Notes: generated by a model not told the origin, from the sequence alone. DNA of 64,000 nt from Gilvimarinus sp. 2_MG-2023 (GCF_030547685.1 NZ_JAUOQM010000018.1:153281-217280); one strand, 5' to 3'. Shown: positions 1-9,542, numbered from the stretch's first letter. Translations and numbers: made by a program.

Positions 1-761
1 CGCAGTTCGTGCGATACATCCTTGATTAAGCGTTTTTGTTCAGCCATGGCTTTCTCAAGGCGCTCGGCCATATGGTCAAAATCATTGGCCAGAGAAGCAA
101 TTTCATCACGCCTTTGGTTAAACCGCTGACTAATGCGCACACTTAAATCCCCCTTGGCAATAGAGCGGGTCGCCCTTTGTAGGGTGGATAAGCTGCGTGC
201 TAAGTGGCGGGCGAGAAAAAAGCACGCGACACCACTGACCAAAATTGAGGTCAGTAGAAGTGGCCAAATATTATTAATAAAAAGCTGCCAGGCGATGTCG
301 CCTGAGCTTTTCTCACCCTTGCCGGCGGCCAAAGTGAAAATCTTAACGCTTTTACCGTCGTTTAGCGTGACGTGACGTCCCCAGGTTTTCTCTTCACCGA
401 TTATGGTGTTCTCAAATGGGTGACTGGGATTAATTTTGGGTACCAGCTTCTGCACTCCTTCGGGTAGGGGGCGGCCTAAGAAGTCCCGGTTGTTGGAGTC
501 GACAATATAAAAAAATCGGGTAGACCATTCTGGCATAGTGCGCATATCGGCCAATACTTGGGCCGAGTTGCGATTGATGGCTGAGCCCACCATTTGAAAG
601 AGAAAGCGTTGGGCGGGCTCGGTCCCCCGGTCATCCCGCAAGCGTTGCAGGTTGTTGTCTGGATTAATGTCGCGCCAATGCACAATCACATTGGTGGTGA
701 CGATAATCACCGCCGTGATACACCAAAAGGTTAAAAATACCCGCAGGTACAGTCGTGTCAT
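1..761 (-). CDS. cpxA: CpxA-like sensor histidine kinase, partial (C-terminus beyond window)
   Basis: Membrane sensor kinase that would phosphorylate the adjacent regulator. I see an N-terminal membrane segment (about residues 5-27), a periplasmic domain, a second membrane segment near residues 165-185, a HAMP linker, and the H-box DVSHEL with the phospho-acceptor His at residue 251. E. coli CpxA has its His at 248, so the architecture matches. The ATPase domain lies outside the window. The ATG overlaps the TGA of the regulator gene (ATGA), so the two are translationally coupled. The CpxA/RstB-type assignment is by family likeness; the periplasmic sensor part is not diagnostic. Confidence 0.85.
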   Translation of the reverse strand, partial: MTRLYLRVFLTFWCITAVIIVTTNVIVHWRDINPDNNLQRLRDDRGTEPAQRFLFQMVGSAINRNSAQVLADMRTMPEWSTRFFYIVDSNNRDFLGRPLPEGVQKLVPKINPSHPFENTIIGEEKTWGRHVTLNDGKSVKIFTLAAGKGEKSSGDIAWQLFINNIWPLLLTSILVSGVACFFLARHLARSLSTLQRATRSIAKGDLSVRISQRFNQRRDEIASLANDFDHMAERLEKAMAEQKRLIKDVSHEL

Positions 762-1483
762 GGTGTCGCGGGGGCTTCACTGGGGCGAGTTAGCATATAA
801 CCGGCACCGCGCACGTTGATGATTTGATCCTTGCTGGCTCCCACTGTGGCGAGTTTTTTGCGAATATTACTGACATGCACGTCGATACTGCGATCGTAGG
901 GGGTCAGCTTGCGCCCCAACGCTTGTTCGGTGAGTTCATCTTTGCTGATTACTTGCCCGGCGTGACGCACTAATAATTCCAACACGCTAAACTCAGTACC
1001 GGTTAAAGGCAAGGATTGATCGAGCCAAAATGCCGCACGGCTACCCATTTGCAGCGATAAACTATCTACCTGCACCGTGCCGGACTCTGGTGGGGCGCTC
1101 TGCGCGGTAGCTGTACGGCGTAAAATGGCCCTTAGGCGAGCGACCAGTTCACGCGGATCGCAGGGCTTGGGGAGGTAATCGTCGGCGCCTATTTCCAGAC
1201 CAATCACCCGATCAATGGTGTCGCCCTTGGCGGTCAGCATAATGACCGGGGTGTGCTGCTGACCGTATTCGGGATGCTGCCTGAGCATTTTAAGAACATC
1301 GAAACCGTTGTGTTGTGGCAGCATAACGTCGAGTATTAAAGCCGAGTACGAGTTGTGGCGTGCCATCTCAAGAGCTTCAGCGCCATCATAAGCGGTGGAA
1401 ACGCTAAATCCTTCTGCATTGAGATATTCTTGCAGCAATTCGGATAACTCTTTGTCGTCATCAATCAGTAAAATGTCAGCCAT
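758..1483 (-). CDS. cpxR: CpxR-like OmpR-family response regulator
   Basis: DNA-binding response regulator of the OmpR/PhoB class, about 241 residues. The receiver has the acidic pair in LLIDDD, the phospho-acceptor Asp in ALILDVMLP, and the conserved Lys in YLPKPCDPREL. A winged-helix domain follows, with VHVSNIRKKL near the end. The receiver reads most like CpxR (GADDYLPKP, ELVARLRAILRR). A longer frame runs upstream to 1555, but I place the start at the ATG at 1483 because AGAGG lies just before it and the protein then begins MADILLIDDD. It is the first gene of the pair with the kinase. Confidence 0.88.
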   Translation of the reverse strand: MADILLIDDDKELSELLQEYLNAEGFSVSTAYDGAEALEMARHNSYSALILDVMLPQHNGFDVLKMLRQHPEYGQQHTPVIMLTAKGDTIDRVIGLEIGADDYLPKPCDPRELVARLRAILRRTATAQSAPPESGTVQVDSLSLQMGSRAAFWLDQSLPLTGTEFSVLELLVRHAGQVISKDELTEQALGRKLTPYDRSIDVHVSNIRKKLATVGASKDQIINVRGAGYMLTRPSEAPATP

Positions 1484-1747
1484 TGATACCTCTACATTAA
1501 CTTTCTTCCTGGCAGCTGTCTGCGCCGCCGCGCAAGTTTGCAACAGGCATGGCATGCTGTCATGGTTTGTACGTTGGCTTAACCTAACTTAACCACACAA
1601 CTGCCACTTGCGCTAACAGTTGGCAGCTGGGAAAATCCAGCCCAGTATTTCCAGCTAGGTACAGCTAACAGAGAATGTACCTTTTTTAGCGGTGTTTGTA
1701 CCAGTTATTGCTCGGTTTCGTTGTTTTTAATCAGAAGGTGTTCGCCA

Positions 1748-2281
1748 GTGGCCAAAGTAGGGCTTTTTTTCGGTAGTGATGAAGGGAATACGGAGTTTAT
1801 TGCTCAGCGTATTCGCAAGCGTTTGGGCGCAGAGGTGGTAGATGTGCACGATATTGCCGATGTCACTCAATTGGAGTTTACCCAATACGACAATGTCATC
1901 CTCGGTATCCCCACCTGGGATTTTGGCCAAATTCAGTCCGACTGGGAAGAGTTTTGGGATGATCTGGCCGAAGTGGACTTTTCCGATAAAACCGTGGCTT
2001 TGTTTGGGTTGGGTGATCAATTTGGCTATGGTGATTATTTCCTCGACGCGATGGGAATGATGCACGAGGTGATCGCCGCATCAAATCCCCACAGAGTGGG
2101 TTATTGGTCAACCGAGGGTTACGAGTACGAAGCCTCCAAAGCCGAAGAGGACGGCCAGTTTGTGGGTTTGGCCATTGATGAGGATCAACAGGAAAACCTC
2201 AGTGCCGAGCGTTTAGACCGCTGGTGCGAACAGATTCATCGCGAGTTTGGCCTGGACACCCCTCTACAATTGGGGGATTAG
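1748..2281 (+). CDS. fldB: Flavodoxin FldB-like
   Basis: Small FMN-binding electron carrier of about 177 residues. It starts with the phosphate-binding loop (LFFGSDEGNTE) and carries the long-chain flavodoxin motifs PTWDFGQIQ and GLGDQFGYGDYF, plus STEGYEY, which is close to E. coli FldB. I chose the GTG at 1748 because AGAAGGTG lies 8 bases before it and the product then begins at the flavodoxin fold; an upstream ATG at 1721 would add nine unlikely residues. It stands alone, divergent from the cpxR-like gene. The physiological partner cannot be read from the sequence. Confidence 0.9.
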   Translation: MAKVGLFFGSDEGNTEFIAQRIRKRLGAEVVDVHDIADVTQLEFTQYDNVILGIPTWDFGQIQSDWEEFWDDLAEVDFSDKTVALFGLGDQFGYGDYFLDAMGMMHEVIAASNPHRVGYWSTEGYEYEASKAEEDGQFVGLAIDEDQQENLSAERLDRWCEQIHREFGLDTPLQLGD

Positions 2282-2300
2282 CCCATATGAAGTGGCCCAG

Positions 2301-3269
2301 TTAGGTTTCGGCGATAAATACGGCTCGAATGGGCGCTGGGTGCCCCTCTTGGGTGAGACTCGGGTTATCTTCCTTTAAGAAGTTACTGAGCGAGTGATAA
2401 CGCATCCAATCGGTGGCGCGCTGCTCATCGGTGGTGGTAGGGCAAACATCCACCGTGCGCGGGTTTTTAAAGCCGCACTTGGCCAGCCAGCCGATCATTG
2501 TGGGTGCACTGGGCAAAAACCAGACATTGTTCATCATGGCGTAGCGTCCCGGCGGCACCAATACCTCGCCTTCATTGCCTGCGATCACCAGTGTTTCCAA
2601 CACCAATTGCCCGCCAGGCCTTAGGGTCGCTTTCAGTTCCCGCAAATGGTCCATCGGCGAGCGTCGGTGGTAAAAAACACCCATGGAAAACGTTGTGTCA
2701 AACGCGCCTAACTCTGGGGGCAGCGCCTCAATGCCCAGCGGCAGCACGTCGACCGGTAAAGACTGACCCAGCAGTTGTTTGATCATAGCGAATTGCACGA
2801 TAAACCGCGGAGAGGGGTCGATACCGATCACTCGCAGAGCGCCTGCGCCATGCATGCGCCAACAGTGATAGCCATTGCCGCAGCCTACATCCAATACCAG
2901 TCGGTTTTTTAGCGGGGCAATTTGATCTTTAATGCGATCCCACTTCCAGTCTGAGCGCCATTCGGTATCGAGGTGTATGCCATGCAAAAAATAAGGGCCT
3001 TTGCGCCAGGGGATTAATTGCTGTAAGGCGTGTAACAGTTGAGCGTGGGTCTCAGGTGCTATCTGCCCGGCAACGCTGACGCGAGTTTTCAGATCGATTT
3101 GTTCGGGGTTGATCTCGGGGATTTGTTCAAGCGCGTTTAGCCAACCTGATAAGTCACCGAAACGCTTGGGGCAGAGACCTTGAGCCACTTGTTCTGGCAG
3201 CTGTTGCGACCATTGGGCAAGCTTGGGGTGTTCGTTTAAAAACGTGTATAGAGCGTTATAGTCGATCAT
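2301..3269 (-). CDS. cmoB: tRNA U34 carboxymethyltransferase CmoB
   Basis: Transfers the carboxymethyl group of carboxy-SAM to 5-hydroxyuridine 34, making cmo5U in wobble tRNAs. At 322 residues it matches E. coli CmoB (323). The N-terminal CmoB-specific region includes [20 protein letters not shown], and the Rossmann methyltransferase core has [15 protein letters not shown]. The ATG overlaps the last bases of cmoA by 4 bp, so both are made from one message and act in sequence: CmoA makes the cofactor and CmoB uses it. Confidence 0.96.
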   Translation of the reverse strand: MIDYNALYTFLNEHPKLAQWSQQLPEQVAQGLCPKRFGDLSGWLNALEQIPEINPEQIDLKTRVSVAGQIAPETHAQLLHALQQLIPWRKGPYFLHGIHLDTEWRSDWKWDRIKDQIAPLKNRLVLDVGCGNGYHCWRMHGAGALRVIGIDPSPRFIVQFAMIKQLLGQSLPVDVLPLGIEALPPELGAFDTTFSMGVFYHRRSPMDHLRELKATLRPGGQLVLETLVIAGNEGEVLVPPGRYAMMNNVWFLPSAPTMIGWLAKCGFKNPRTVDVCPTTTDEQRATDWMRYHSLSNFLKEDNPSLTQEGHPAPIRAVFIAET

Positions 3270-4000
3270 TTAATGGCGATGATTGAGGCAAAATTTAAAC
3301 ACTGAAACCAGACATCTACACTGCTAAAACCGGCTTGGCGCAAGCGCAGACGGTGAGCGTCGAGTGACTCTGGGATCAAGACGTTGTCGATGGCGGCGCG
3401 CTTTTGCGCGATTTCCAGGTCGCTGTAACCATTAGCACGTTTAAACTGGTGATGTAGGTCGGTCATTAGTTGCTGATGGGGAAGGTCGTCAAAGGCGACT
3501 TTTTCCGACAAAATTAACACGCCGCCAGTGTTTAGGCCCTGGGCGATATCGCTCAATAACCTATCGCGCGCATTGGGCGCAATAAACTGCAGCGTAAAGT
3601 TAAGCACCACCATCGAAGCATTGTCGATTGCAATGTCTTCAATGCCGCATTCTTCTAACCGAACCGGAACCTCTTCATGGCTATCGGCCGCGATAATCTG
3701 CCGAGCTCTGGCAATCATTGCTGCCGAGTTGTCGACGCCGATTATGCTGGCCCCTGCGGCGCGAATATTATGGCGCATCGCCAAGGTGGCCGCCCCCAAT
3801 GAACAGCCTAAATCGTAGCAATGGCTGTCGGAGGTCACGTAGCGCTCGGCCAGCGTGCCGATCATGGATAAAATGGTTGGGTAACCCGGTACCGACCGTT
3901 TTATCATATCGGGAAAGACGTCGACCACTTGCTGATCAAAACTAAAGCTGCCGACCTGGGCGAGAGGGTTGGCGTAGAGTGTATCTCGAATATCCGTCAT
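3266..4000 (-). CDS. cmoA: Carboxy-S-adenosyl-L-methionine synthase CmoA
   Basis: Converts SAM plus prephenate to carboxy-SAM, the cofactor for CmoB. It has 244 residues (E. coli 247). The start region [13 protein letters not shown] and the nearby [13 protein letters not shown] are family hallmarks. A class I methyltransferase glycine loop ([14 protein letters not shown]) and the GVDNSAAM segment follow. It is the upstream gene of the cmoAB pair and has no close gene in front; the divergent c-di-GMP gene starts 138 bases away. Confidence 0.96.
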   Translation of the reverse strand: MTDIRDTLYANPLAQVGSFSFDQQVVDVFPDMIKRSVPGYPTILSMIGTLAERYVTSDSHCYDLGCSLGAATLAMRHNIRAAGASIIGVDNSAAMIARARQIIAADSHEEVPVRLEECGIEDIAIDNASMVVLNFTLQFIAPNARDRLLSDIAQGLNTGGVLILSEKVAFDDLPHQQLMTDLHHQFKRANGYSDLEIAQKRAAIDNVLIPESLDAHRLRLRQAGFSSVDVWFQCLNFASIIAIK

Positions 4001-4137
4001 GATCGTGATGCGGGGCCTGTTGGCTAGAATTGCAGTGCGGCTATTTTATCGGTTAGGCGCAAGAGTCTCAATCATTTGTCGAATTAACCGGCCGCAATTG
4101 TCATAAAACTGTCATTAGGCAGATTGATAATCCGTTT

Positions 4138-5952
4138 ATGTCGTATCTACCTTCAATACCTGCCCCCAGAACCCACTCGGACACTGAGCCGCAGCGCCTG
4201 CGAGATCAGTTACAGTCGGTGATTGATAGCGGTCAACTATACGCCGTTTTTCAGCCTGTCATTAATATGATTAATAGCCAAATTGTCGGTTATGAGGCTT
4301 TGATTCGCGGCCCCGAAGGCAGTGCTTTGGCATCTCCTGCGCAACTATTTTCCGCCGCTGCCAGTGAAGGGCAATTGGCTCGGTTGGAATACGCCTGTCG
4401 AGAGGCGGCCTGCCAAAGCTTTATAGAGCATTCACTGCCCGGTAAACTTTTTCTTAATATGACGCCACTGGCATTTACCGATAGCCAGTATCGCGATGGC
4501 GTTACTATGGCAATATTGCGCAAGCTCAAGCTAGATCCTGAACGTGTGGTCTTCGAGTTAACCGAAAAACAACCTTTAGATGAGTTTGAGTTGCTGACCA
4601 ATGCCTGCGAGCATTTCCAGCGTCAGGGGTTTGCTGTGGCGATTGACGACTTGGGTGCAGGGTATGCCGGTTTGCGAATTTGGAGTGAATTGAACCCCGA
4701 TTACGTCAAAATAGATCGGCACTTTATCAGTAACATTAACGCCAGTGCGGTGAAGCGAGAGTTTGTCCGTTTTATGCTCGATATCGCACAAAGGATCGGT
4801 AACAAAGTCATTGCCGAGGGGATTGAGACCGAAGAAGAGTTCAAAACCTTAGTGGCTATGGGGGTGGAATATTTTCAAGGTTATTATATTGCACGTCCGG
4901 CTCGCACGCCCATCACCCAATGCCCGCCACACCTAAACAAAGCAAAAGCCGTCGCCATGCCGGTATCACGGGATACCTTTCAGCATACACTGCGCGAGGT
5001 GACAGTGGCGCATGAGCCGCTGTCGCCCAGCGTAACCGCTGGTGAAGTGGTGCGAATGTTTCGCGCGGATGTACGCCTAACGTGCGTACCCGTGGTCGCC
5101 GATGACGGTAAGGCTCTGGGGGTGATCAGCCGCTCTGAACTACTCAACACTTTTTCCTGGCGCTACTCTTACGAATTGCACGCCAATAAACCCATTTCTG
5201 GGTTTGTCAGCAGCCGTTCGCTATTGATGGATATCAACAGCGACTTGAACAGTGCCGGAAGGTTGGTGACCGAAGACCCCGCGCAGAATTTAAGTGTGGA
5301 TATTATTGTCAGTGAAAACGATCGCTACATTGGCGTGGCCAAGGTGCGCAATATATTGCGCTCAATTGCCGATGAAAAGCTGCGCGTCGCGCGCCACTCC
5401 AATCCGTTAACGGCACTGCCTGGCAATGTTCCACTGTATGAGTGGATCGATCAGTTATTATGTCAAAAAGCAGATTTTATTGTAGCTTATTGCGATATTA
5501 ATCACTTCAAGCCCTTCAACGATGCGTTCGGCTATTCTTGTGGCGACGATGTCATTATCTTACTCGGTAACTTATTGCGTCAGGTCATCGATCAAGAACA
5601 GGATTTTATCGGCCATGTCGGGGGGGATGACTTTGTGGTCGTCTTTCGCAGCATCAATTGGCGCGAGCGCTGTGAAAAACTGTTGCACAGTTTTACTCAG
5701 AGTATCTATCAACAAATGCCAGAGGAGCAGCTCGATTATTGGACGGAAGATCGCAACGGCATGCGGCGCCGGTTCGGCCCGCTGGAGATTGCCATTGGCT
5801 GTGTGCACCCCGACCCCGAACTTTGTTTAACCCACCATCATGTGGCCATGCTTCTGGCCGACGCCAAACACCGGGCAAAATCGCTAGGCGGTCACCAGGT
5901 TTTCTTCTCGCGCCGCCGCACGCCAGAAAAGCATTGCCCTTCTGAGACTTAA
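4138..5952 (+). CDS. EAL-CBS pair-GGDEF c-di-GMP protein
   Basis: Cytoplasmic c-di-GMP enzyme of 604 residues with no membrane segment. Order: EAL phosphodiesterase domain (about 25-265), two CBS-type repeats (about 290-410), and a GGDEF-like domain (about 420-590). The EAL domain keeps E53-A-L, N107, E140, the D170-D171 pair, K191, E228 and Q247, so hydrolysis of c-di-GMP is plausible. The GGDEF motif reads GGDDF (495-499), a conservative change. The inhibitory-site position reads QEQD instead of RxxD, so product inhibition is probably lost. CBS domains usually sense adenine nucleotides, which suggests energy-linked control. Which activity dominates is not certain. Confidence 0.92.
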   Translation: MSYLPSIPAPRTHSDTEPQRLRDQLQSVIDSGQLYAVFQPVINMINSQIVGYEALIRGPEGSALASPAQLFSAAASEGQLARLEYACREAACQSFIEHSLPGKLFLNMTPLAFTDSQYRDGVTMAILRKLKLDPERVVFELTEKQPLDEFELLTNACEHFQRQGFAVAIDDLGAGYAGLRIWSELNPDYVKIDRHFISNINASAVKREFVRFMLDIAQRIGNKVIAEGIETEEEFKTLVAMGVEYFQGYYIARPARTPITQCPPHLNKAKAVAMPVSRDTFQHTLREVTVAHEPLSPSVTAGEVVRMFRADVRLTCVPVVADDGKALGVISRSELLNTFSWRYSYELHANKPISGFVSSRSLLMDINSDLNSAGRLVTEDPAQNLSVDIIVSENDRYIGVAKVRNILRSIADEKLRVARHSNPLTALPGNVPLYEWIDQLLCQKADFIVAYCDINHFKPFNDAFGYSCGDDVIILLGNLLRQVIDQEQDFIGHVGGDDFVVVFRSINWRERCEKLLHSFTQSIYQQMPEEQLDYWTEDRNGMRRRFGPLEIAIGCVHPDPELCLTHHHVAMLLADAKHRAKSLGGHQVFFSRRRTPEKHCPSET

Positions 5953-6003
5953 TCCGCCCCTGATCAGGCCCCAAGCTCACTGGTATACTTGCTAGGCTGT
6001 GTT

Positions 6004-6052
6004 TGCCTGCCGAGGGTTTTGCGTTATGCTGAGGCAAAACCACAGGCAGGCA
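6004..6052 (+). promoter_or_regulatory. Long hairpin in the 5' leader of the receiver-TPR gene
   Basis: An inverted repeat directly in front of the ATG at 6060. Arm one is TGCCTGCC (6004-6011) and GGTTTTGC (6015-6022). Arm two is GCAAAACC (6034-6041) and GGCAGGCA (6045-6052). This gives two perfect 8-bp helices with a 3x3 internal loop and an 11-nt terminal loop. The only purine-rich stretch that could serve as ribosome binding site (GGCAGG) is in the 3' arm, so folding would hide it. There is no U-run, so a simple terminator is unlikely. Translational control is inferred. Confidence 0.65.
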
Positions 6053-6059
6053 GTGACCT

Positions 6060-7703
6060 ATGAGTCCTAACGGATTTGAGTACAAGCGCGTATTAGTTGT
6101 AGATGACTTTGATAACTTCCGCACAACGGTTATGCGCATGTTGCAAGAATTTGGGGCTCGCAGCGTGGATACTGCCGCTCATGGGAATGACGCTGTCAGT
6201 AAGTGTCGTTCCACGTCTTACGACTTGGTCTTATGTGACTACAATCTGGGGCCGGGTAAAAGTGGCCAGCAGGTGCTGGAGCAGCTGCGCCATGAGAGTT
6301 TACTCAAACACAGTTCGCTGTTTGTACTTATCTCTGCCGAATCAAGTAAAAATATTGTTATGGCGACCTATGATTACGAGCCCGACGCCTACCTAACCAA
6401 GCCTATTACCGCCAAAACCCTACAGCAACGTTTAGAACGATTATTCCATCAAAGTCGTGAGATGTGTAAAGTCTATAACGCCATGGATGATGGCGATTTA
6501 GACGCTGCGATCACTCGCTGCGGTGAGCTTCTGCGTGGACAGAGTCGTGTGCGACCATTAGTGCAAAAGTTATTGGGGCGGCTATTATTGCGAACTGGCC
6601 AGTTTAACCCCGCCGAGCAGTTGTTCCGCAAGGTGTTGCAAGTTCGTGAGTTAGATTGGGCCATGGTCGGGCTCGCGCTGGCAAAAAAAGGGCAGGACGA
6701 TTGGGTGGGGGCCCAGCAGTGGGTCGAACAAGCGCTAAGCTTAAACCCAATGTGCATGCCTGCCTACGATTTGTTGGCGGATATTCATGCGGCTCGGGGC
6801 GATCGACAAGAACAACAACATACTTTGGCTCAGGCGGTGGAAATATCTCCCCTGTCGATTATGCGTCAGCAGGAATTAGGCGCTGTTGCCTACCAAAATC
6901 ACGATCTAGAGCAAGCCCTGGAAGCGTTTAAAAACAGCATTAAATTGGGTGAGCACTCCTGCTACGACGATAAAGACGTATATTTACAATTTATTCGCTC
7001 TTGCGCCGAGCTGGCACCGTTGCAGCCGGATGTGGCTAAAAGTTATGCGCGGGAGGTGGGCAAGTCGATAGGAGAGTTTGGCAATCGATTTGGCCGTGAT
7101 GGTCACAACGACGTATTGCTGCGCTCAGCGAATTGCGCCTACCTAGCTGCAACAGGAGAGCAATTGGCCGCACAACAGTTATTGCAAGAGCTAATGGAGC
7201 AGCACCAAGAGTCGCCGGCAACATTAGCCGCTCAGCTCGATTGGATCAGTGCTTGTGAGGTGTTAGGGCGACAAGAGTGGCGCGATCAGTTGGTTAATGG
7301 TGTGTTGCAACAATATCAAGGTAATGAGGCGGCGCTGGAAATGATAGATCGCGTGCTGGAAAACCCAACCAGTGAAAAGAATCGTCAGCGTGTGGCACAA
7401 ATAAATAAACAAGGTATCGCCTATTATGAAGGCACGGATTTTGAGGCTGCGATCGACTGCTTCAATCGCGCAGTACGAGAATTTCCTAAACATGTTGGCA
7501 TTGAACTGAACCTATTGCAGGCCTTAATTGGGGCATTGGAACAAAGCGGGCAGCCCCATTTGTTAAAGCAGGCAAAGCACTCGTGTGAACGCTTGGGTCA
7601 GTTAGTGGATGGAGAGCACCCTCAAGCCGACCGGTTGGCGCAACTTGTCGGAAAATTTCAAGAGGTCAGCCAACAAATTTTGCGTGACGGAGAACAGGTA
7701 TGA
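6060..7703 (+). CDS. Receiver-TPR response regulator
   Basis: Cytoplasmic protein of 547 residues. Residues 8-130 form a receiver domain: acidic pair D15-D16, phospho-acceptor D60 in LVLCDYNLG, S92 and K114 in YLTKP. The rest is helical and contains TPR-like repeats (for example around residues 180-300, and a late one near GIAYYEGTDFEAAIDCFNRAV). There is no DNA-binding or enzymatic output domain, so it probably acts by protein contact. Its last 4 bp overlap the kinase gene that follows, making a matched pair. The product is a known architecture in Pseudomonas relatives, but its role is not established from the sequence. Confidence 0.88.
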   Translation: MSPNGFEYKRVLVVDDFDNFRTTVMRMLQEFGARSVDTAAHGNDAVSKCRSTSYDLVLCDYNLGPGKSGQQVLEQLRHESLLKHSSLFVLISAESSKNIVMATYDYEPDAYLTKPITAKTLQQRLERLFHQSREMCKVYNAMDDGDLDAAITRCGELLRGQSRVRPLVQKLLGRLLLRTGQFNPAEQLFRKVLQVRELDWAMVGLALAKKGQDDWVGAQQWVEQALSLNPMCMPAYDLLADIHAARGDRQEQQHTLAQAVEISPLSIMRQQELGAVAYQNHDLEQALEAFKNSIKLGEHSCYDDKDVYLQFIRSCAELAPLQPDVAKSYAREVGKSIGEFGNRFGRDGHNDVLLRSANCAYLAATGEQLAAQQLLQELMEQHQESPATLAAQLDWISACEVLGRQEWRDQLVNGVLQQYQGNEAALEMIDRVLENPTSEKNRQRVAQINKQGIAYYEGTDFEAAIDCFNRAVREFPKHVGIELNLLQALIGALEQSGQPHLLKQAKHSCERLGQLVDGEHPQADRLAQLVGKFQEVSQQILRDGEQV

Positions 7704-8392
7704 CAGATAAAGGCTTGCCGGTAGACTTCTCATTTGTGCTTGCCTCCAGTGTGCATGATATGAAAAATTCGGTGGGAATGTTAATGCAAACCATCGAGGA
7801 ATTATCAGCGAGCGCAGCGACTGATAATGCCGAGCACAACCGACAATTGTCGACACTAGGTTATGAGGCCGCCCGCATTAATGGTGACTTAGTTCAGCTG
7901 CTAGCACTCTACCGGATGGAAAATCAACGCATGCTGGTACAGCTGGAAGAGTGTTATTTGGATGAAATCATTGGCGATCAGTTGGCGCGCAATGACATTT
8001 TATTCCGCTCGAGAAATATCGCAGTGGAGGTAGACTGTGGGGAGGATGTTTGTTGGTATATTGATGCTGAGTTGATCAGTGGCATGCTGAACAATATCCT
8101 GGTTAATGCCGCGCGATATTGCCTCAGTCGCATTAAAGTGACGGCGAATATTGAGGACGGCGTTTTGCATCTGATTGTTGCAGATGACGGTCGCGGCTAC
8201 CCAGAATCTATGCTTACCAGTCCGACAGTAATGCGTGATAGCGTCTCATTTACTGAGGGGAATACCAACCTCGGATTGTTGTTCGCTCAGGAAATTGCCA
8301 AATTGCACCGTCGAGGCGACTTACATGGCTATATCACTCTGGCTAATGGCGGTGTGTTGAGCGGTGGGCAAATCGAGGTGGTGTTGCCTTAG
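7700..8392 (+). CDS. Small soluble histidine kinase
   Basis: Histidine-kinase-type ATPase of 230 residues without membrane segments or sensor domain. The probable phospho-His is H19 in SVHDMKNSVG. The N-box is LNNILVNAARY (N132/N136), the G1 box is DDGRGYP (162-168), and the G2-like segment is NTNLGLLFAQEIAKLH. It overlaps the receiver-TPR gene by ATGA, so that protein is the likely partner. With no input domain of its own, it is probably brought to its signal by another protein. The dimerisation helix is short but present. Confidence 0.85.
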   Translation: MTDKGLPVDFSFVLASSVHDMKNSVGMLMQTIEELSASAATDNAEHNRQLSTLGYEAARINGDLVQLLALYRMENQRMLVQLEECYLDEIIGDQLARNDILFRSRNIAVEVDCGEDVCWYIDAELISGMLNNILVNAARYCLSRIKVTANIEDGVLHLIVADDGRGYPESMLTSPTVMRDSVSFTEGNTNLGLLFAQEIAKLHRRGDLHGYITLANGGVLSGGQIEVVLP

Positions 8393-8566
8393 CTGCATAC
8401 AACCTTGAAATAATCGCTATTACTCAGCTTGAGATTAGTATCGGTCATCCTTCTTTTGTGTATTAGCAGTGCAACTGACCAAATGTGACCTGCCTGTCTT
8501 GCAAAATAGCGAGGGCTGTTGCATTATTCTGACGTAGGGCAATCGATTTGAACAAGGGAATCTTCA

Positions 8567-9433
8567 ATGCTTAAAATCCGCTTTAAAAACAAAAAATACA
8601 GTGCGGTATGGCTAGTGGAGCCAAGCATTGGTATCGGCCGCTCACGAGCCAATGAGCTAGTGGTCAGCGCCCCCGATATAGCTGATAAACATCTTACTGT
8701 TGAAGTAAATCACGAAGCCTTGGAGTTGGTGAACTTGGTTCCGGGTTCCTCTGTGTCAGTCAACGGTGAAAAAGTGGGCGAGCGAACCAAGATTAAGCCC
8801 GGAGATGTTATTTCTCTTGCCAGCATTGAGCTGGAGATTATTGACCCGAAAGATGATTCGGTCACCAGCGAGTCTTCACGCCAAAGCACCAACCCCAGAA
8901 ATCCAGTCTCGACCGGTTGGGCTCTTAAGGCCAACCATACTGCTTTGGGCAACCGGGTATATCCCCTGCAGGCGGATAATATCGTCGGCCGCTCAAGCGA
9001 TTGTGACATCACCTTGGCCGCCGCTCATTTGTCGCGCCGTCATGCCAGGCTCGATGTTAAACAAGGTGTGCTCTACGTAAAAGACCTGGGCTCGGCAAAT
9101 GGTACCTACCTCAATGGGAAAGCCATAACCGAGGCTAGGGTTAAGCGTGGTGATGAGTTGCGCTTCGATACGCTAAGTTTTGGGGTGATTGGCCCTGCTG
9201 ACGATATGGCGCAGACCACCATCCGCGCCGCAGGTAAGGCTGCGGGGCCGCGCCCAGCAGCGCCACGCCCAGCGGCCAAAGCCAATAATGCCCACAGCGG
9301 TGCCGATGCCTCGCTTAAAAAAGAGGTAGAAAGCTCTGAGGCTCAAAACCCCCGCTTTGCAACAGCCGGCATGGGTGTTTTAGTGGTGCTAGCCATTATT
9401 GTTGTGGCAGCATTGTTTTTGACTCGAGGCTAG
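8567..9433 (+). CDS. Two-FHA-domain, C-terminal membrane-anchored protein
   Basis: 288 residues. There are two forkhead-associated domains, which bind phosphothreonine peptides. The first (about 5-95) has GIGRSRANELVV. The second (about 120-215) has the full signature VGRSSDCDIT, SRRHA and SANGTYLNG. A Pro/Ala-rich linker follows, then a single hydrophobic helix at about 266-285 ending in TRG, so it is tail-anchored with the FHA domains in the cytoplasm. No Ser/Thr kinase gene is seen nearby, so the phospho-partner is unknown. A terminator-like hairpin follows at 9508. Confidence 0.87.
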   Translation: MLKIRFKNKKYSAVWLVEPSIGIGRSRANELVVSAPDIADKHLTVEVNHEALELVNLVPGSSVSVNGEKVGERTKIKPGDVISLASIELEIIDPKDDSVTSESSRQSTNPRNPVSTGWALKANHTALGNRVYPLQADNIVGRSSDCDITLAAAHLSRRHARLDVKQGVLYVKDLGSANGTYLNGKAITEARVKRGDELRFDTLSFGVIGPADDMAQTTIRAAGKAAGPRPAAPRPAAKANNAHSGADASLKKEVESSEAQNPRFATAGMGVLVVLAIIVVAALFLTRG

Positions 9434-9507
9434 AGCCTTATATATCCCACAGATTTGCTGGAGCACCCGCTTTAGCATTATTTATTCTTAAGAAAGCCTC
9501 AAGAAAT

Positions 9508-9542
9508 GCTATTTCCTGCCGCTAGCGGGGAATAGCTTTTTT
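9508..9542 (+). terminator. Rho-independent terminator after the FHA gene
   Basis: GCTATTTCC (9508-9516) pairs with GGGAATAGC (9528-9536) with one wobble. A run of six T follows. It lies 75 bases after the FHA stop codon and in front of the DUF5610-like gene. Confidence 0.8.

Noticed and set aside
10-400. Plus-strand frame opposite the sensor kinase
   Set aside because: The minus strand encodes a convincing HAMP and H-box, so the plus frame is a shadow.
1484-1555. 24-codon N-terminal extension of the CpxR-like protein
   Set aside because: The AGAGG site and the receiver start both support the ATG at 1483.
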